Source of the DNA: Emergencia timonensis
GTDB taxonomy: Bacteria; Bacillota; Clostridia; Peptostreptococcales; Anaerovoracaceae
Assembly (NCBI RefSeq): GCF_900086585.1
Contig: NZ_FLKM01000008.1
Location: forward strand, 186,001 to 250,000
Reading direction: 5' to 3'
Length of the DNA stretch: 64,000 bases
Below are positions 7,715 through 16,740 of this stretch, piece after piece (position 1 is the first letter of the stretch; each line of letters begins with the position of its first letter). Below the pieces are notes generated by a model that was given only the letters and a program-made list of their open reading frames with translations, was not told the DNA's origin and ran no database searches. The position numbers were made by a program, and so were the translations under genes.

Positions 7715-9436
7715 TTATTCGAACATTTCTTTCGCTTTTTTAAGTTCTTTGATAATCTTGATATGTTGTGGACAGACATCTTCACAACTGCCGCATTCAA
7801 TGCACTTAGAAGCAATTCCTCCCTCACGGGTTTCCCATTCGTAGTTGCCTTCAGCCCCCTCTTTATTGCCATAGATCATATAATTGTTCAACGCCCGGAA
7901 AATACCCGGAATTGCAATTTGCTGCGGACAGCCTTTTTCACAGTACCTGCACGCTGTACAAGGAACCTGAGGCATGGCATCCAAAGCGGCGGCGGCTTTC
8001 ACAATCACCTTTTGCTCTTCTTCATTCAGCGGTTGGAAGTTCTCCATAGTCGCCAAATTGTCCTGCATCTGTTCTAAGCTGCTCATTCCGCTCAGTACAG
8101 TCAGCACCCCTTCCAGAGAAGCCGCATAGCGAATGGCCCAGGAGGAAAGGGATGCGTCGGGATCAGCCTCTTTGAAAATTCGCGAGATTCTTTCCGGCAG
8201 CACAGCCAGAGATCCGCCTTTAACCGGCTCCATGATGACGACCGGTTTATCATACTTTCTGGCAACTTCGTAGCATTTGCGTGACTCGACAGTCAAACTT
8301 TCCCAGTCGGCATAGTTAATCTGCAATTGTACAAAGTCCATCTCAGGGTGCGCTTGCAAAATTTCTTCTAGTTTTTCAGCCTTGTCATGCATAGAAAAGC
8401 CCAGGTTTACAATCTTACCTTCTGCTTTTTTCTCTGCTAAGAAATCCCAGATGTGAAACTCGTCAAAGGCAGCGGTCCTCGTGTCTCCCAGATTATGCAG
8501 CAGAAAAAAGTCAAAGTACCCTGCTCCTGTTCTGCTGAGAGACGTTTCAAACATTTGCTTGGCCTCTTCCTCTGTCGCCGCCGCCCAGGCTGGCAGTTTC
8601 GTTGCCAGCTGAAAGCTGTCTCTTGGATGCCGATCCACCAAAGCAATCTTTACCGCTTCTTCCGATTTTCCATCCAGATATCCATAGGCCGTATCAAAGT
8701 ATGTAAAGCCTTTGGATAAAAATAAGTCTACCATTTCTTTCGTTTGGTCGATGTCTACTTCCTTTTCATTCATCGGAAGGCGCATGAGGCCAAATCCCAG
8801 TTTTTTAATATCTTCTATTCTTTCATACATGATCGCTTCTCCTTTATTAAATTCAATCATATATCCAAATCCCGGGTCAGGTATCCAGTCCCACATATTT
8901 CCGTTCACCTCCGGAAACAAGACCTGCATAATCGCCGAAATCACACCGCCATGGCAGACTACCACAGAAACGGCGTCCTTTCCGCTGTGGCGATGGGATA
9001 ATTCCTTCAATTGGTGGTAACCGCGCAGTTCTTTCAGTCCTTCCGAAATGCGGGCATAAAATTCGTTATTTGATTCCCCGCCGGGAAGTCTGGCATCGCC
9101 GCTCTCATCGTAGCACCACTGGTCAAACAGTTCATAGTCTTTCAGTTCCTCGTAAGTCTGACATTCATACTCGCCAAACTCCATCTCCCGCAGCTTGGAA
9201 ATCACTTTATGCTCTCTGTTTCCGAAGAGAATTTCAAAGGTCTGCTCTGTGCGGAGCAATCCTGTAGTATAGCAGTCTGCATCGGCCGGAATGTTTGGAT
9301 AAATGCCTCTGGCAGCCAAATTTTTCAGAGTCTCTTTTCCTGTATCAGCCAGGGGCAGATCTGCTTTACCGTAAAACCACTTTCGCTGGTTGCCCTCTGT
9401 AATGCCATGTCTGATTAGATATATTCTCGATACCAT
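7715..9436 (-). CDS. Fusion: histidine phosphatase (CobC-like) + aldo/keto reductase with [4Fe-4S] domain
   Basis: 573 residues. Residues 1-200 form a histidine phosphatase domain with the RHG motif (9-11) and the second catalytic His in CHGG; the position in a cob operon suggests the CobC role of dephosphorylating alpha-ribazole phosphate. Residues 203-573 are an aldo/keto reductase (FGLMRLPM, FDTAYGY, TKLP, LLHN for the D-Y-K-H tetrad) ending in a ferredoxin-like region with CTACRYCEKGCP and CIECGSCEDVCP. There is no stop between them, but an ATG at 8830 preceded by AAAGGAG marks where a separate reductase gene would begin. So a full-length fusion and a free reductase may both be made. Start 9436 chosen by SD AAGGTG. 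Confidence 0.85.
   Translation of the reverse strand: MVSRIYLIRHGITEGNQRKWFYGKADLPLADTGKETLKNLAARGIYPNIPADADCYTTGLLRTEQTFEILFGNREHKVISKLREMEFGEYECQTYEELKDYELFDQWCYDESGDARLPGGESNNEFYARISEGLKELRGYHQLKELSHRHSGKDAVSVVVCHGGVISAIMQVLFPEVNGNMWDWIPDPGFGYMIEFNKGEAIMYERIEDIKKLGFGLMRLPMNEKEVDIDQTKEMVDLFLSKGFTYFDTAYGYLDGKSEEAVKIALVDRHPRDSFQLATKLPAWAAATEEEAKQMFETSLSRTGAGYFDFFLLHNLGDTRTAAFDEFHIWDFLAEKKAEGKIVNLGFSMHDKAEKLEEILQAHPEMDFVQLQINYADWESLTVESRKCYEVARKYDKPVVIMEPVKGGSLAVLPERISRIFKEADPDASLSSWAIRYAASLEGVLTVLSGMSSLEQMQDNLATMENFQPLNEEEQKVIVKAAAALDAMPQVPCTACRYCEKGCPQQIAIPGIFRALNNYMIYGNKEGAEGNYEWETREGGIASKCIECGSCEDVCPQHIKIIKELKKAKEMFE
8828..8842 (-). promoter_or_regulatory. Internal ribosome-binding site and start codon inside the fusion ORF
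   Basis: The minus strand has AAGGAG, an eight-base spacer and ATG at 8830, exactly at the junction of the phosphatase and reductase domains. It would allow separate translation of the reductase. Confidence 0.6.
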
Positions 9437-9438
9437 TG

Positions 9439-9819
9439 CTATTTCACCTTGTTTCCGATTCCGCAAAATACTCGAATTACTTCATCTGCCTGTTGTCCCA
9501 GATAAGTCATACATCTTCCCGTCATTTCGCGCCAAGCCCTCTCTGTCTTGTAGATGGGTACGACACCTTGAGAAATATCGTCAAAAATGATAATTTTACC
9601 TTGTAATTTCTCTAAGTTGTCCTCTAAGCACTCTTTTGCATTGATCCCCTCTTTGACACATGCTAGGACAAACTTTTCAAGATCTGCGATAATTTTCTTG
9701 TCAAAGTTAATGACCATGGACTCCATGTCACAATGGTATACATCCTTTTCTACTAATTTGTAGGTACTCAGTGCATATTCCAGTTTACCCTGATATGCTC
9801 CCCCGAATATCAATATCAT
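9439..9819 (-). CDS. CobU-like P-loop protein (second, divergent copy)
   Basis: 126 residues, shorter than normal CobU (about 180). The N-terminus has a P-loop-like GGAYQGKL (6-13), where the Ser/Thr after Lys is replaced by Leu. The C-terminal half resembles CobU: FDDISQGVVP, then a W-R-E-M-T-G-R stretch and ADEVIRVFCGIG. The canonical cobU lies two genes upstream, so this may be a partner or specialised nucleotide-binding paralogue. It sits between cobS and the phosphatase fusion and overlaps the latter's start region by almost nothing. I would not assign catalysis. Confidence 0.65.
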   Translation of the reverse strand: MILIFGGAYQGKLEYALSTYKLVEKDVYHCDMESMVINFDKKIIADLEKFVLACVKEGINAKECLEDNLEKLQGKIIIFDDISQGVVPIYKTERAWREMTGRCMTYLGQQADEVIRVFCGIGNKVK

Positions 9820-9857
9820 TCTACACCTCTACTTTTTCCTGTTTTATTAAACTCATA

Positions 9858-10613
9858 TTATATAATTGCGAGGGCAATCATACCTGCCAGCTCACTGATA
9901 CATATAGTGTATCCTGCGATGTCTCCGCTCATTCCACCAAGCTGCTTTCTCGCATATGCGCAGGCAAAAAAAGCTGTTATCGCAATCACAGCAGCGCAGA
10001 TCAGTGTTTTAACGGCATGCCTGCCCAAAAAAATGACAACGCCGATGACGATGAGCATCTGCAATGCTACAGCCACTCTGTATTTCCCTCGTCCTGGTTC
10101 TTTATAATCCTCTACATACTGACTGTGTCCGATGGGCTTGTAAGTCAGAACGCTCATTCCCGCGACACCTCTGCTGACTACTGGCAGAATCAGAAGGTCC
10201 ACATAGGTAATGTGATAAATGGCCTCCTGCACACTTGCAAACCAGCCCAGCAGCAGGAACGCCACTGTCACTACCGCAAAGGCGCCGACCGTTGAATCTT
10301 TTAGAATTCGCTGCCGCTCTTCTAATGGCCGGCGAGACAAAATCGCGTCGTTGCAGTCCATAAAACCATCCATATGCATGAACCCGCACACAGCGAAAAT
10401 ATAAAACAACATAGTGAAACTGATCAAAATCGGCGGCAGCTGCAGGTAGACCAACAGCCAGAAAATCGCCATCCAAAGCACGCCGATGACCAGTCCCACG
10501 GAAGGCAGAAAAGCAAGCATCATATTCTTTAGCTGCCCATCCCACTTCTTATATGGACATGGCAGGGTAATGAAATTACCCCATGCCATAAAAAATCCGG
10601 TTATAAACTTCAT
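9858..10613 (-). CDS. cobS: Adenosylcobinamide-GDP ribazoletransferase (cobalamin synthase)
   Basis: 251 residues, the typical length. An integral membrane enzyme joining adenosylcobinamide-GDP with alpha-ribazole (phosphate) in the last step of B12 assembly. The family motif H-M-D-G-F-M-D-C-N-D-A (about 80-90) and the C-terminal GGMSGDIAGY are present, with several hydrophobic helices. It follows cobU with a 24-base gap in the operon cobT-cobU-cobS. Confidence 0.95.
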   Translation of the reverse strand: MKFITGFFMAWGNFITLPCPYKKWDGQLKNMMLAFLPSVGLVIGVLWMAIFWLLVYLQLPPILISFTMLFYIFAVCGFMHMDGFMDCNDAILSRRPLEERQRILKDSTVGAFAVVTVAFLLLGWFASVQEAIYHITYVDLLILPVVSRGVAGMSVLTYKPIGHSQYVEDYKEPGRGKYRVAVALQMLIVIGVVIFLGRHAVKTLICAAVIAITAFFACAYARKQLGGMSGDIAGYTICISELAGMIALAII

Positions 10614-10637
10614 CCGTTCTCTCTTTCTCTGTTACCT

Positions 10638-11180
10638 TCAGTTGGCAAAGGTATAATAATATGTATGTCCGTAGGCCACTTCTATGACCTGATCGCAGAC
10701 CTGCGCCAGCTGCCTGTCCACATAAGCCAATGATTCTCGATATTTCTCTGTATATGTGTCAAAAATTCCGGCATCAGAGTAGATGTAATCTGACACAAAC
10801 ACGGTGTTTCCTGTACCCTTCGCAAACGCCGACAGTTCTGCAGCAACTTTCCTGCCTGCATCCAGGTTGCAGGTGCCGTCACTTTTAAACATTTCGTTGG
10901 ACAGAAGCGCCGTCACACTGTCTAAAAGAAAAGCTCCCTGTGGGTCTATATTTGTCTTCAGCAGATCACAGATGTTTATGCCCTGCTCCAGTGTCTTAAA
11001 ACCCCAGCCACAGCGGTCATCAATATGTTTTTCAATCCGCTTATGATCCTCCTCATCCGTTGGAATCATCGTAGCTATATAGTAAAGCGCCCTCCCTCTT
11101 GCGTCGGCCATTTCCTTTGCCAGCTTTTGAGCGTACATCGATTTCCCGTTTTTGCAGCCTCCGCTGATAAAGATATTCAT
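10638..11180 (-). CDS. cobU: Adenosylcobinamide kinase / adenosylcobinamide-phosphate guanylyltransferase
   Basis: 180 residues. It has the P-loop GGCKNGKS (7-14), the conserved D-E-E-D-H-K-R-I-E-K-H region that carries the guanylylated His, and the C-terminal A-Q-V-C-D-Q-V-I-E-V segment. It phosphorylates adenosylcobinamide and then transfers GMP. The start overlaps the cobT stop as TAATG, which implies translational coupling. Confidence 0.93.
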   Translation of the reverse strand: MNIFISGGCKNGKSMYAQKLAKEMADARGRALYYIATMIPTDEEDHKRIEKHIDDRCGWGFKTLEQGINICDLLKTNIDPQGAFLLDSVTALLSNEMFKSDGTCNLDAGRKVAAELSAFAKGTGNTVFVSDYIYSDAGIFDTYTEKYRESLAYVDRQLAQVCDQVIEVAYGHTYYYTFAN

Positions 11181-12313
11181 TAGAACAAGTTTTCCCTTCT
11201 AATTTCTTCCAGGTAATCGCCGTCGATAGACGCTTCTTCTAGTGTCTTCATCAGATTCATGGACGCTACTGCCGCTTCAATAATTTTGAAGGCGATTGGA
11301 CAGCCGCTGCCCTCGCCCAGTCTCATTCCCAAATCGAACATCGGCGCAAGACCCAGGCGGTCCATGGCGATAACATAGCCAACCTCAAATGATTTGTGTG
11401 AAGCAAACATGAAGTCTACTACTCTCGGATTCAGTTCCTTAGCTACACAGGCTGATACAATTGAAATAAAGCCATCGATCACAACTGGAATTCTGTAGAT
11501 ACCTGCACCCAGGAAAGCGCCTACCATGGCACAGATATCATATCCGCCTACTTTCGCTAGTTTCTCAATAGGGTCGCCCATACACCAGCTATTGACAGCG
11601 TCATCTACAATTTTAATTTTCTTTGCCAGTCCTTCGTCGTTAAGCCCGCCGCCTCTGCCGACCACCTCTTCGGCTTTGACACCGGTCAAAGCGCTCAGCA
11701 CTGCGGAACTGGTAGTAGTATTTCCGATTCCCATTTCGCCTATACCGAAGAGCTGTATGCCTGCATCCTTCATAGCTTTCACAGCTTCAATACCAGTCAG
11801 CATCGCGCGCACGGCTTCTTCTCTCGTCATGGCCGCCTCTTTAGCCAGATTTCGTGTGCCGTTAGAAATTCTTCTGTTTACTATTTTGACAGGAATCTTC
11901 TGCTCCTCCGTAACCATGGAATCGGTGTAAAGCTCCTCCGGTATCTCCATGGCCACGCCCACGTCTGTAACCAAAAGATCGATGCCAAAATATTTCGCCA
12001 TGGAACTTACGCCAGTATATCTTCTCGTGAAGTTTATGGTCTGTGATAAAGTCACCGACTGCGGTGCAGAGGCAACCCCCTCTTCTACGACGCCATTATC
12101 CGCACACATGATGGCAACACATTGTCTGGTTACATCGTTGCCAACTGGTTTCCCTGTAATCCCCGCTATTTTGACGGCAATATCCTCAAGCCTTCCAAGA
12201 CTTCCCGGCGGTTTTGCCAGATAGTCCTGCCGTTCCTTTGCAGCCTTCATTGCATCTTCGTCCAGCCCCTTTATTTCTCCAATTAATTCGAATAGTCTTT
12301 TTTCATTGCTCAT
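11180..12313 (-). CDS. cobT: Nicotinate-nucleotide--dimethylbenzimidazole phosphoribosyltransferase
   Basis: 377 residues, near the usual 350. It makes alpha-ribazole phosphate, the lower-ligand precursor of cobalamin. PPGSLGRLED near the N-terminus, GIGEMGIGNTTTSSAV in the middle and the catalytic-Glu region LGEGSGCP near the C-terminus are all typical. First gene of the cob operon, with SD AGAGGAT. The whole cobT-U-S set is a nucleotide-loop assembly pathway, so the cell at least salvages cobinamide; corrin-ring genes are not in the window. I see no cobalamin riboswitch in the 150-base upstream gap. Confidence 0.95.
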   Translation of the reverse strand: MSNEKRLFELIGEIKGLDEDAMKAAKERQDYLAKPPGSLGRLEDIAVKIAGITGKPVGNDVTRQCVAIMCADNGVVEEGVASAPQSVTLSQTINFTRRYTGVSSMAKYFGIDLLVTDVGVAMEIPEELYTDSMVTEEQKIPVKIVNRRISNGTRNLAKEAAMTREEAVRAMLTGIEAVKAMKDAGIQLFGIGEMGIGNTTTSSAVLSALTGVKAEEVVGRGGGLNDEGLAKKIKIVDDAVNSWCMGDPIEKLAKVGGYDICAMVGAFLGAGIYRIPVVIDGFISIVSACVAKELNPRVVDFMFASHKSFEVGYVIAMDRLGLAPMFDLGMRLGEGSGCPIAFKIIEAAVASMNLMKTLEEASIDGDYLEEIRRENLF

Positions 12314-12392
12314 CTTTGCTTATCCTCTTTTCTGGTTGTTCACTCGTACAATTATCTTACCATATTTTTGTACGAAAAAAAAGTTTCTTACC

Positions 12393-12421
12393 TTGTAAAC
12401 TTTTATTAATTTTAATATAAT
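12393..12421 (+). promoter_or_regulatory. Sigma-A promoter of the EamA transporter gene
   Basis: TTGTAA at 12393-12398, a 17-base spacer and a perfect TATAAT at 12416-12421. Confidence 0.75.
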
Positions 12422-12467
12422 TATTTGTGTAAGCAATATTTATTTTATTAGAAAAGGATATGATTTT

Positions 12468-13403
12468 ATGAGCAAAAAACTAAAGAGCGACATTATGTTA
12501 CTCATTACTGCAATTATCTGGGGATCCGCCTTCGTCGCCCAGAAAGCGGGCACGGTGTTAGAACCTTTTACCTACAACGGTATCCGTATGTTAATAGGCG
12601 GCCTCGTCCTGATCCCTGTTATCTTCTTGTTCAAAAAGATCAACAAGGAAGATCCCGATAGCGTTCCAAAGACAGAATTAGAGAAGCAGGCAGAAAAGAA
12701 AACGCTGATGATCGGCGGTCTCTCCTGCGGTGTTGTTCTCTGCATCGCATCCTCCCTCCAGCAGTTCGGTATGTTCTTTGACACCGATGCCGGAAAGACT
12801 GGATTTATCACTTCACTTTATATTGTTATCGTACCAATCCTAGGCCTGTTCCTACATAAGAAGGTAAAACCAGTTATCTGGTTCTGCGTTGCCTTAGGAG
12901 CCGTTGGCTTCTATCTGTTATGTATGGCCGGAAAAGGCGGCAGCTTCACTCTGACCACTGGAGATATGTTCGTGCTGCTATGTGCCTTTGCATTTTCTTG
13001 TCACATTCTGGTGGTAGACTACTTTGCACCAAAATGCGACGGTATCAAGCTATCCTGTATTCAGTTTCTCACTGCAGGCATTATCGGCATTGTCTGCATG
13101 CTGATCTTTGAAAGTCCTGTTATTGCTGATATCCTCGATTGCTGGCTGCCAATTCTATACTGTGGCGTATTTTCATCGGGAATCGCCTATACCTTACAGG
13201 TACTCGGTCAAGAACATGCAGAGCCTAGCGTGGCCTCTTTAATTCTCAGTCTGGAGTCCGTTTTTGCCGTACTTTTCGGTGTACTGCTGATTGGCGAATC
13301 ATTGACCCTCTACGAAGGAATCGGCTGCGTTGTCATTTTCATTGCTGTCATCATTTCACAGCTTCCATCAAAAGAAGAAAGATTGCAACGAAAGAACAAT
13401 TAG
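12468..13403 (+). CDS. EamA / DMT superfamily transporter
   Basis: 311 residues with ten predicted hydrophobic helices arranged as two EamA repeats (about 5-150 and 165-300). The N-terminal ITAIIWGSAFVAQK and the C-terminal EPSVASLILSLESVFAVLFG with LIGESLT are hallmarks of this drug/metabolite exporter group. The first cytoplasmic loop (about 55-80) is unusually long and charged. The substrate is unknown; family members export amino acids and other metabolites. It diverges from cobT and is followed after 63 bases by the HD-domain gene. Confidence 0.88.
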   Translation: MSKKLKSDIMLLITAIIWGSAFVAQKAGTVLEPFTYNGIRMLIGGLVLIPVIFLFKKINKEDPDSVPKTELEKQAEKKTLMIGGLSCGVVLCIASSLQQFGMFFDTDAGKTGFITSLYIVIVPILGLFLHKKVKPVIWFCVALGAVGFYLLCMAGKGGSFTLTTGDMFVLLCAFAFSCHILVVDYFAPKCDGIKLSCIQFLTAGIIGIVCMLIFESPVIADILDCWLPILYCGVFSSGIAYTLQVLGQEHAEPSVASLILSLESVFAVLFGVLLIGESLTLYEGIGCVVIFIAVIISQLPSKEERLQRKNN

Positions 13404-13466
13404 TGTACAATAGGGATTACCTACAGTAGATAAAGGTAAAATATGACAAGATGGGAAGTGATACCA

Positions 13467-14036
13467 ATGATTAGTAGAGAAGAAGCGTTAGAACTTCTGA
13501 AAAAATACAACAAAGAAGAATTCCATGTTCATCACGGAATTACGCTGGAATGCGTGATGAAGTACATGGCAAATAAGCTGGGATACAGCGACGAAGCTGA
13601 GTTCTGGGGCATTTGCGGACTGCTTCACGATGTGGATTTTGAAATGTGGCCAGAAGAACACTGCAAGAAAGCCGTAGAACTTTTAGAAGAAGCCGGCGTC
13701 GATGAGAAAATCATCCACGCAGTCGTATCTCACGGTTATGGCGAATGTTCTGACGTATTCCCAGACCACGAAATGGAAAAGATTCTCTTTGCTATGGATG
13801 AATTGACTGGCCTGATCGGTGCTGCAGTCATTCTCAGACCTTCGCACAGCTGCAAGGATATGGATCTCAAATCGCTCAAGAAGAAATTCAAAGATAAGAG
13901 ATTTGCCGCAGGCTGCAGCCGTGATATTATCCAGAAAGGCGCTGATCAGCTAGGCTGGGAACTGCCAAAACTCATGGAAGAAACATTGGAAGCCATGCAG
14001 GCTTGCGAAGATGAAATCATTGCACTAGAAGAATAG
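13467..14036 (+). CDS. HD-domain protein (HDIG-type predicted hydrolase)
   Basis: 189 residues. The HD signature appears as H-x-G-I...H, LLHDVDFE (about 50-57) with a further conserved AVVSHGYGE, matching the small HDIG family of metal-dependent phosphohydrolases. Its in vivo substrate is unknown. I chose the ATG at 13467 (SD GGGAAGTGA) over an upstream ATG at 13443. It could be cotranscribed with the EamA gene and ends at a strong terminator. Confidence 0.82.
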   Translation: MISREEALELLKKYNKEEFHVHHGITLECVMKYMANKLGYSDEAEFWGICGLLHDVDFEMWPEEHCKKAVELLEEAGVDEKIIHAVVSHGYGECSDVFPDHEMEKILFAMDELTGLIGAAVILRPSHSCKDMDLKSLKKKFKDKRFAAGCSRDIIQKGADQLGWELPKLMEETLEAMQACEDEIIALEE

Positions 14037-14060
14037 TTTCAACATACCTTGAAAGCAACG

Positions 14061-14090
14061 AAAAAGCATACCGACTGGTATGCTTTTTTT
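14061..14090 (+). terminator. Bidirectional terminator between HD gene and GGDEF operon
   Basis: AAAAGCATACC and GGTATGCTTTT pair around GACT and are followed by a T-run; the reverse strand has an equivalent T-run. Confidence 0.88.
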
Positions 14091-14110
14091 CTGTGCAGGT
14101 ATCCTGGCTG

Positions 14111-15319
14111 CTATTCTTTTTTCATTTTCTTCTTATATTCATACATTCTGCGGTCCGCCTCTGTAATCATTTCGTCCACATCGTGGTAATCGGTGCTGTT
14201 GACCAGCCCAAAGCTAACTGACATGCGATAGGGATTTTCAAGAGATTCACTGCTTGCCCTTAGTTCTGCAGCTACTTCAGCCATCCTTTCTCTGACGTCA
14301 AGCGGATCAGTCTGATAGACCATAAGTATAAATTCATCGCCCCCATAACGAAACAATCGATCACTGTGTTTTCGAAAGTGGCTGCGCAATATTTGTGCTA
14401 CAGTATATAAGTACTGGTCGCCAAAGGAGTGGCCCAATTCATTATTGACCGTCTTTAATCCATTGAGGTCGATAAAACACAGGCAGAAACGCTCTCCTTT
14501 TTCTAACGCTTCTGCCAAAACGTCCACAGCATGCTGACGAGTTCCGCAGCCAGTCAGTTGATCTTGATATGCGATAGAATAGAGTCTTTCTTCTTCTCGT
14601 TTGCCCATCTCAAGATTCAGTTTAGCCTGGTAATTCTCAGCGCGGAATTGCTCCAGCCGACTCATCCTATAGGAAAAAGACAGTGCGAGATAGTAACCAA
14701 TCATCACCACTGCACTCGCTTTTAATTCCCAAAGTTTAAGAACCAGATAATCTCCCGGGGCATAATAGACCAGAAGATTGAGGCACAGGTATCCATACAT
14801 CGTTAAAACGAGAATAAGGAAGAACTTCAGGCTTTTCTTGTCTTTTAAGACAACCTGCATTTTCATATTTTTCTGCTGGTGCGTTACCGTAAAAAGCCAA
14901 AGGCCGGCGCAGAGAAATCCTAAAGCAATGGGATATTGTTTTGCATTTCCCGGCAAAGAAAAATTATTATCAAACGCCGATAGAGGCACCTTCATGATGA
15001 TCGCCGTGACATTTCTGAAAAAAAGATTCAATGCAAGACCTACTAAGACACCGCTGAGAGCTACCATGATATGCCTCTGGCGGTCGCCGCGGCAAAGCAG
15101 ACTTACTTCTACAAACAAGCAAATAAAAAAGATATACCAATTTATAATCAGGTGAAGTTCAATTATGGTGCAGAGAATAAAAACAGCATAGTTGATTACA
15201 AAAGTAACTAAAATATAGCGTGTTTTTACACGAGGCATATCCATCACTATACTTACATAGCGAAAAAAATAGAAATTATAGAAAAAATATGTCAATGATA
15301 CCAGCAGAAGAATTGTCAC
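14111..15319 (-). CDS. Membrane diguanylate cyclase (GGDEF)
   Basis: 402 residues. Five to seven hydrophobic helices (about 1-225) form a membrane sensor part of unknown ligand, then a GGDEF domain (about 240-400) with an intact RYGGDEFI signature and the metal-binding FIDLNGLK motif. It should make cyclic di-GMP. The GTG at 15328 overlaps the SD GGGAGG, so the GTG at 15319, eight bases after the SD, is the better start. It is the second gene of a pair with the homologous protein upstream. Confidence 0.88.
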   Translation of the reverse strand: MTILLLVSLTYFFYNFYFFRYVSIVMDMPRVKTRYILVTFVINYAVFILCTIIELHLIINWYIFFICLFVEVSLLCRGDRQRHIMVALSGVLVGLALNLFFRNVTAIIMKVPLSAFDNNFSLPGNAKQYPIALGFLCAGLWLFTVTHQQKNMKMQVVLKDKKSLKFFLILVLTMYGYLCLNLLVYYAPGDYLVLKLWELKASAVVMIGYYLALSFSYRMSRLEQFRAENYQAKLNLEMGKREEERLYSIAYQDQLTGCGTRQHAVDVLAEALEKGERFCLCFIDLNGLKTVNNELGHSFGDQYLYTVAQILRSHFRKHSDRLFRYGGDEFILMVYQTDPLDVRERMAEVAAELRASSESLENPYRMSVSFGLVNSTDYHDVDEMITEADRRMYEYKKKMKKE

Positions 15320-15334
15320 TGTTTTCACCTCCCG

Positions 15335-16510
15335 TCATCGTCTTCCTTTTTTATCTTCGTACATACGACGGTCTGCTTCATTTAGATATTCGGCAATATC
15401 ACTTTTTGAATGGGCAGGCACCCAGACGACTCCATAACTGTAGCAAATTTTATAAACTTTGTCTTGTTCCATTCTCTCCCGTATTGCTTTCATGCGCCCT
15501 TCGGTTTCCTTCTCTGTACAGTCTGGCATCAAAATGAGAAATTCATCGCCACCAAGCCTTGATAAAGTGTCCAGGCTTCTTAATTGTGCTTTTAATTTGC
15601 TGACAAATAGTTTCAGATGAAGATCTCCCTGTATATGACCCTGCTCATCGTTAATGTGTTTTAACGAGTCTAAGTCTATATAGACCATGCAAAAAGAATA
15701 TCCGTTATTCATCATCTCAGCCATCTGTTTCTGGGCATAAGTCCTGGTGAAAGCCCCTGTCAAATAATCGATATAGGCGTCCTTCTCCATCATAGCCGTC
15801 CGCAGACGCTGCTCTCGCTCTTCTGTCTTCAGACGGATTTTTTCTTCTTCCAGATATGCGTTTTCCGTAATATGATAGACATGGATATGAAAAAAAGCTA
15901 AAAGAAATAGAACCAGTACGTTACTGCCAATTAAAAACAGGGATACTAAATCGGCAGGCAGTCTGAACATAGAAGGAATACTGTCCACGAATACCACGAT
16001 CAACCAGAACCACATAGAGTAACCCAGGAGCAGAAACTCTGGCCTTTCATATACAAAAAACAAGTTCTCCTGTCTATCGATGATACTGCGCATCAAATGG
16101 ATTCCCAATGCGTTGGCCAGCATGGTCAAAATCAGACTGACCCCCTGAAGGCCAGGGCGCATAAGCACGATATTGATATCTGCACGATTTGCCAAAGCCA
16201 TCGTTCCCAGAATAATCAGGTTAATTGATGCAAAATATACAAACTGCATATTTACAATATAAAAACTCTTTTTCCCATCTTGTCTGCTCAGCCCTCCGAT
16301 GCAGAGGATTAAGTATAGCACGACAAAACACAGAGGAAGAGGTATATACCAAAATAGAACCGCAATGCCTCCGGCCATTACCAGCAAATAACAGCACAGT
16401 CTTCTGTATCGGGGAACCTCCGAGATTAGTTTTACGCTTTTTTGGAGCGCTTCAGCTTCATAACAATATATAATAGACGCCAAAATTGTCAGCAGTGTAA
16501 TCATCGTCAT
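15335..16510 (-). CDS. Membrane diguanylate cyclase (GGDEF), paralogue
   Basis: About 391 residues from the ATG at 16510; the frame stays open to an ATG at 16576 and the true start is unsure. Six or so membrane helices (to about 215), a short charged coiled coil, then a GGDEF domain with RLGGDEFLIL and YIDLDSLKHIND. It shares architecture with the downstream gene, 15 bases away, so the pair probably arose by duplication and is cotranscribed. I see no c-di-GMP riboswitch in the window. Confidence 0.85.
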   Translation of the reverse strand: MTMITLLTILASIIYCYEAEALQKSVKLISEVPRYRRLCCYLLVMAGGIAVLFWYIPLPLCFVVLYLILCIGGLSRQDGKKSFYIVNMQFVYFASINLIILGTMALANRADINIVLMRPGLQGVSLILTMLANALGIHLMRSIIDRQENLFFVYERPEFLLLGYSMWFWLIVVFVDSIPSMFRLPADLVSLFLIGSNVLVLFLLAFFHIHVYHITENAYLEEEKIRLKTEEREQRLRTAMMEKDAYIDYLTGAFTRTYAQKQMAEMMNNGYSFCMVYIDLDSLKHINDEQGHIQGDLHLKLFVSKLKAQLRSLDTLSRLGGDEFLILMPDCTEKETEGRMKAIRERMEQDKVYKICYSYGVVWVPAHSKSDIAEYLNEADRRMYEDKKGRR

Positions 16511-16740
16511 TATGATAAAAATATTTTCCTTTCTGGCAATACCCCACGTCAAAGCCTTCCTCCAACCGGCTGGCATAGCTTTTTCCAGCGGGACTCCTTT
16601 TACAATCTACATGGGTACATTGTAACACCTGTCTATGAGAATAACAAGAAGAGGTCTTGATTGCCAGTTGAAACTGAAGCCTTGAAATAGTATAATAATT
16701 GATGTGGTTTTACAATTTGTTTGAGAAAGGAACAAGATTC

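Noticed and set aside
12314..12467. Cobalamin riboswitch before cobT
   Set aside because: The gap is too short and lacks a B12-box-like GCCACTG element.
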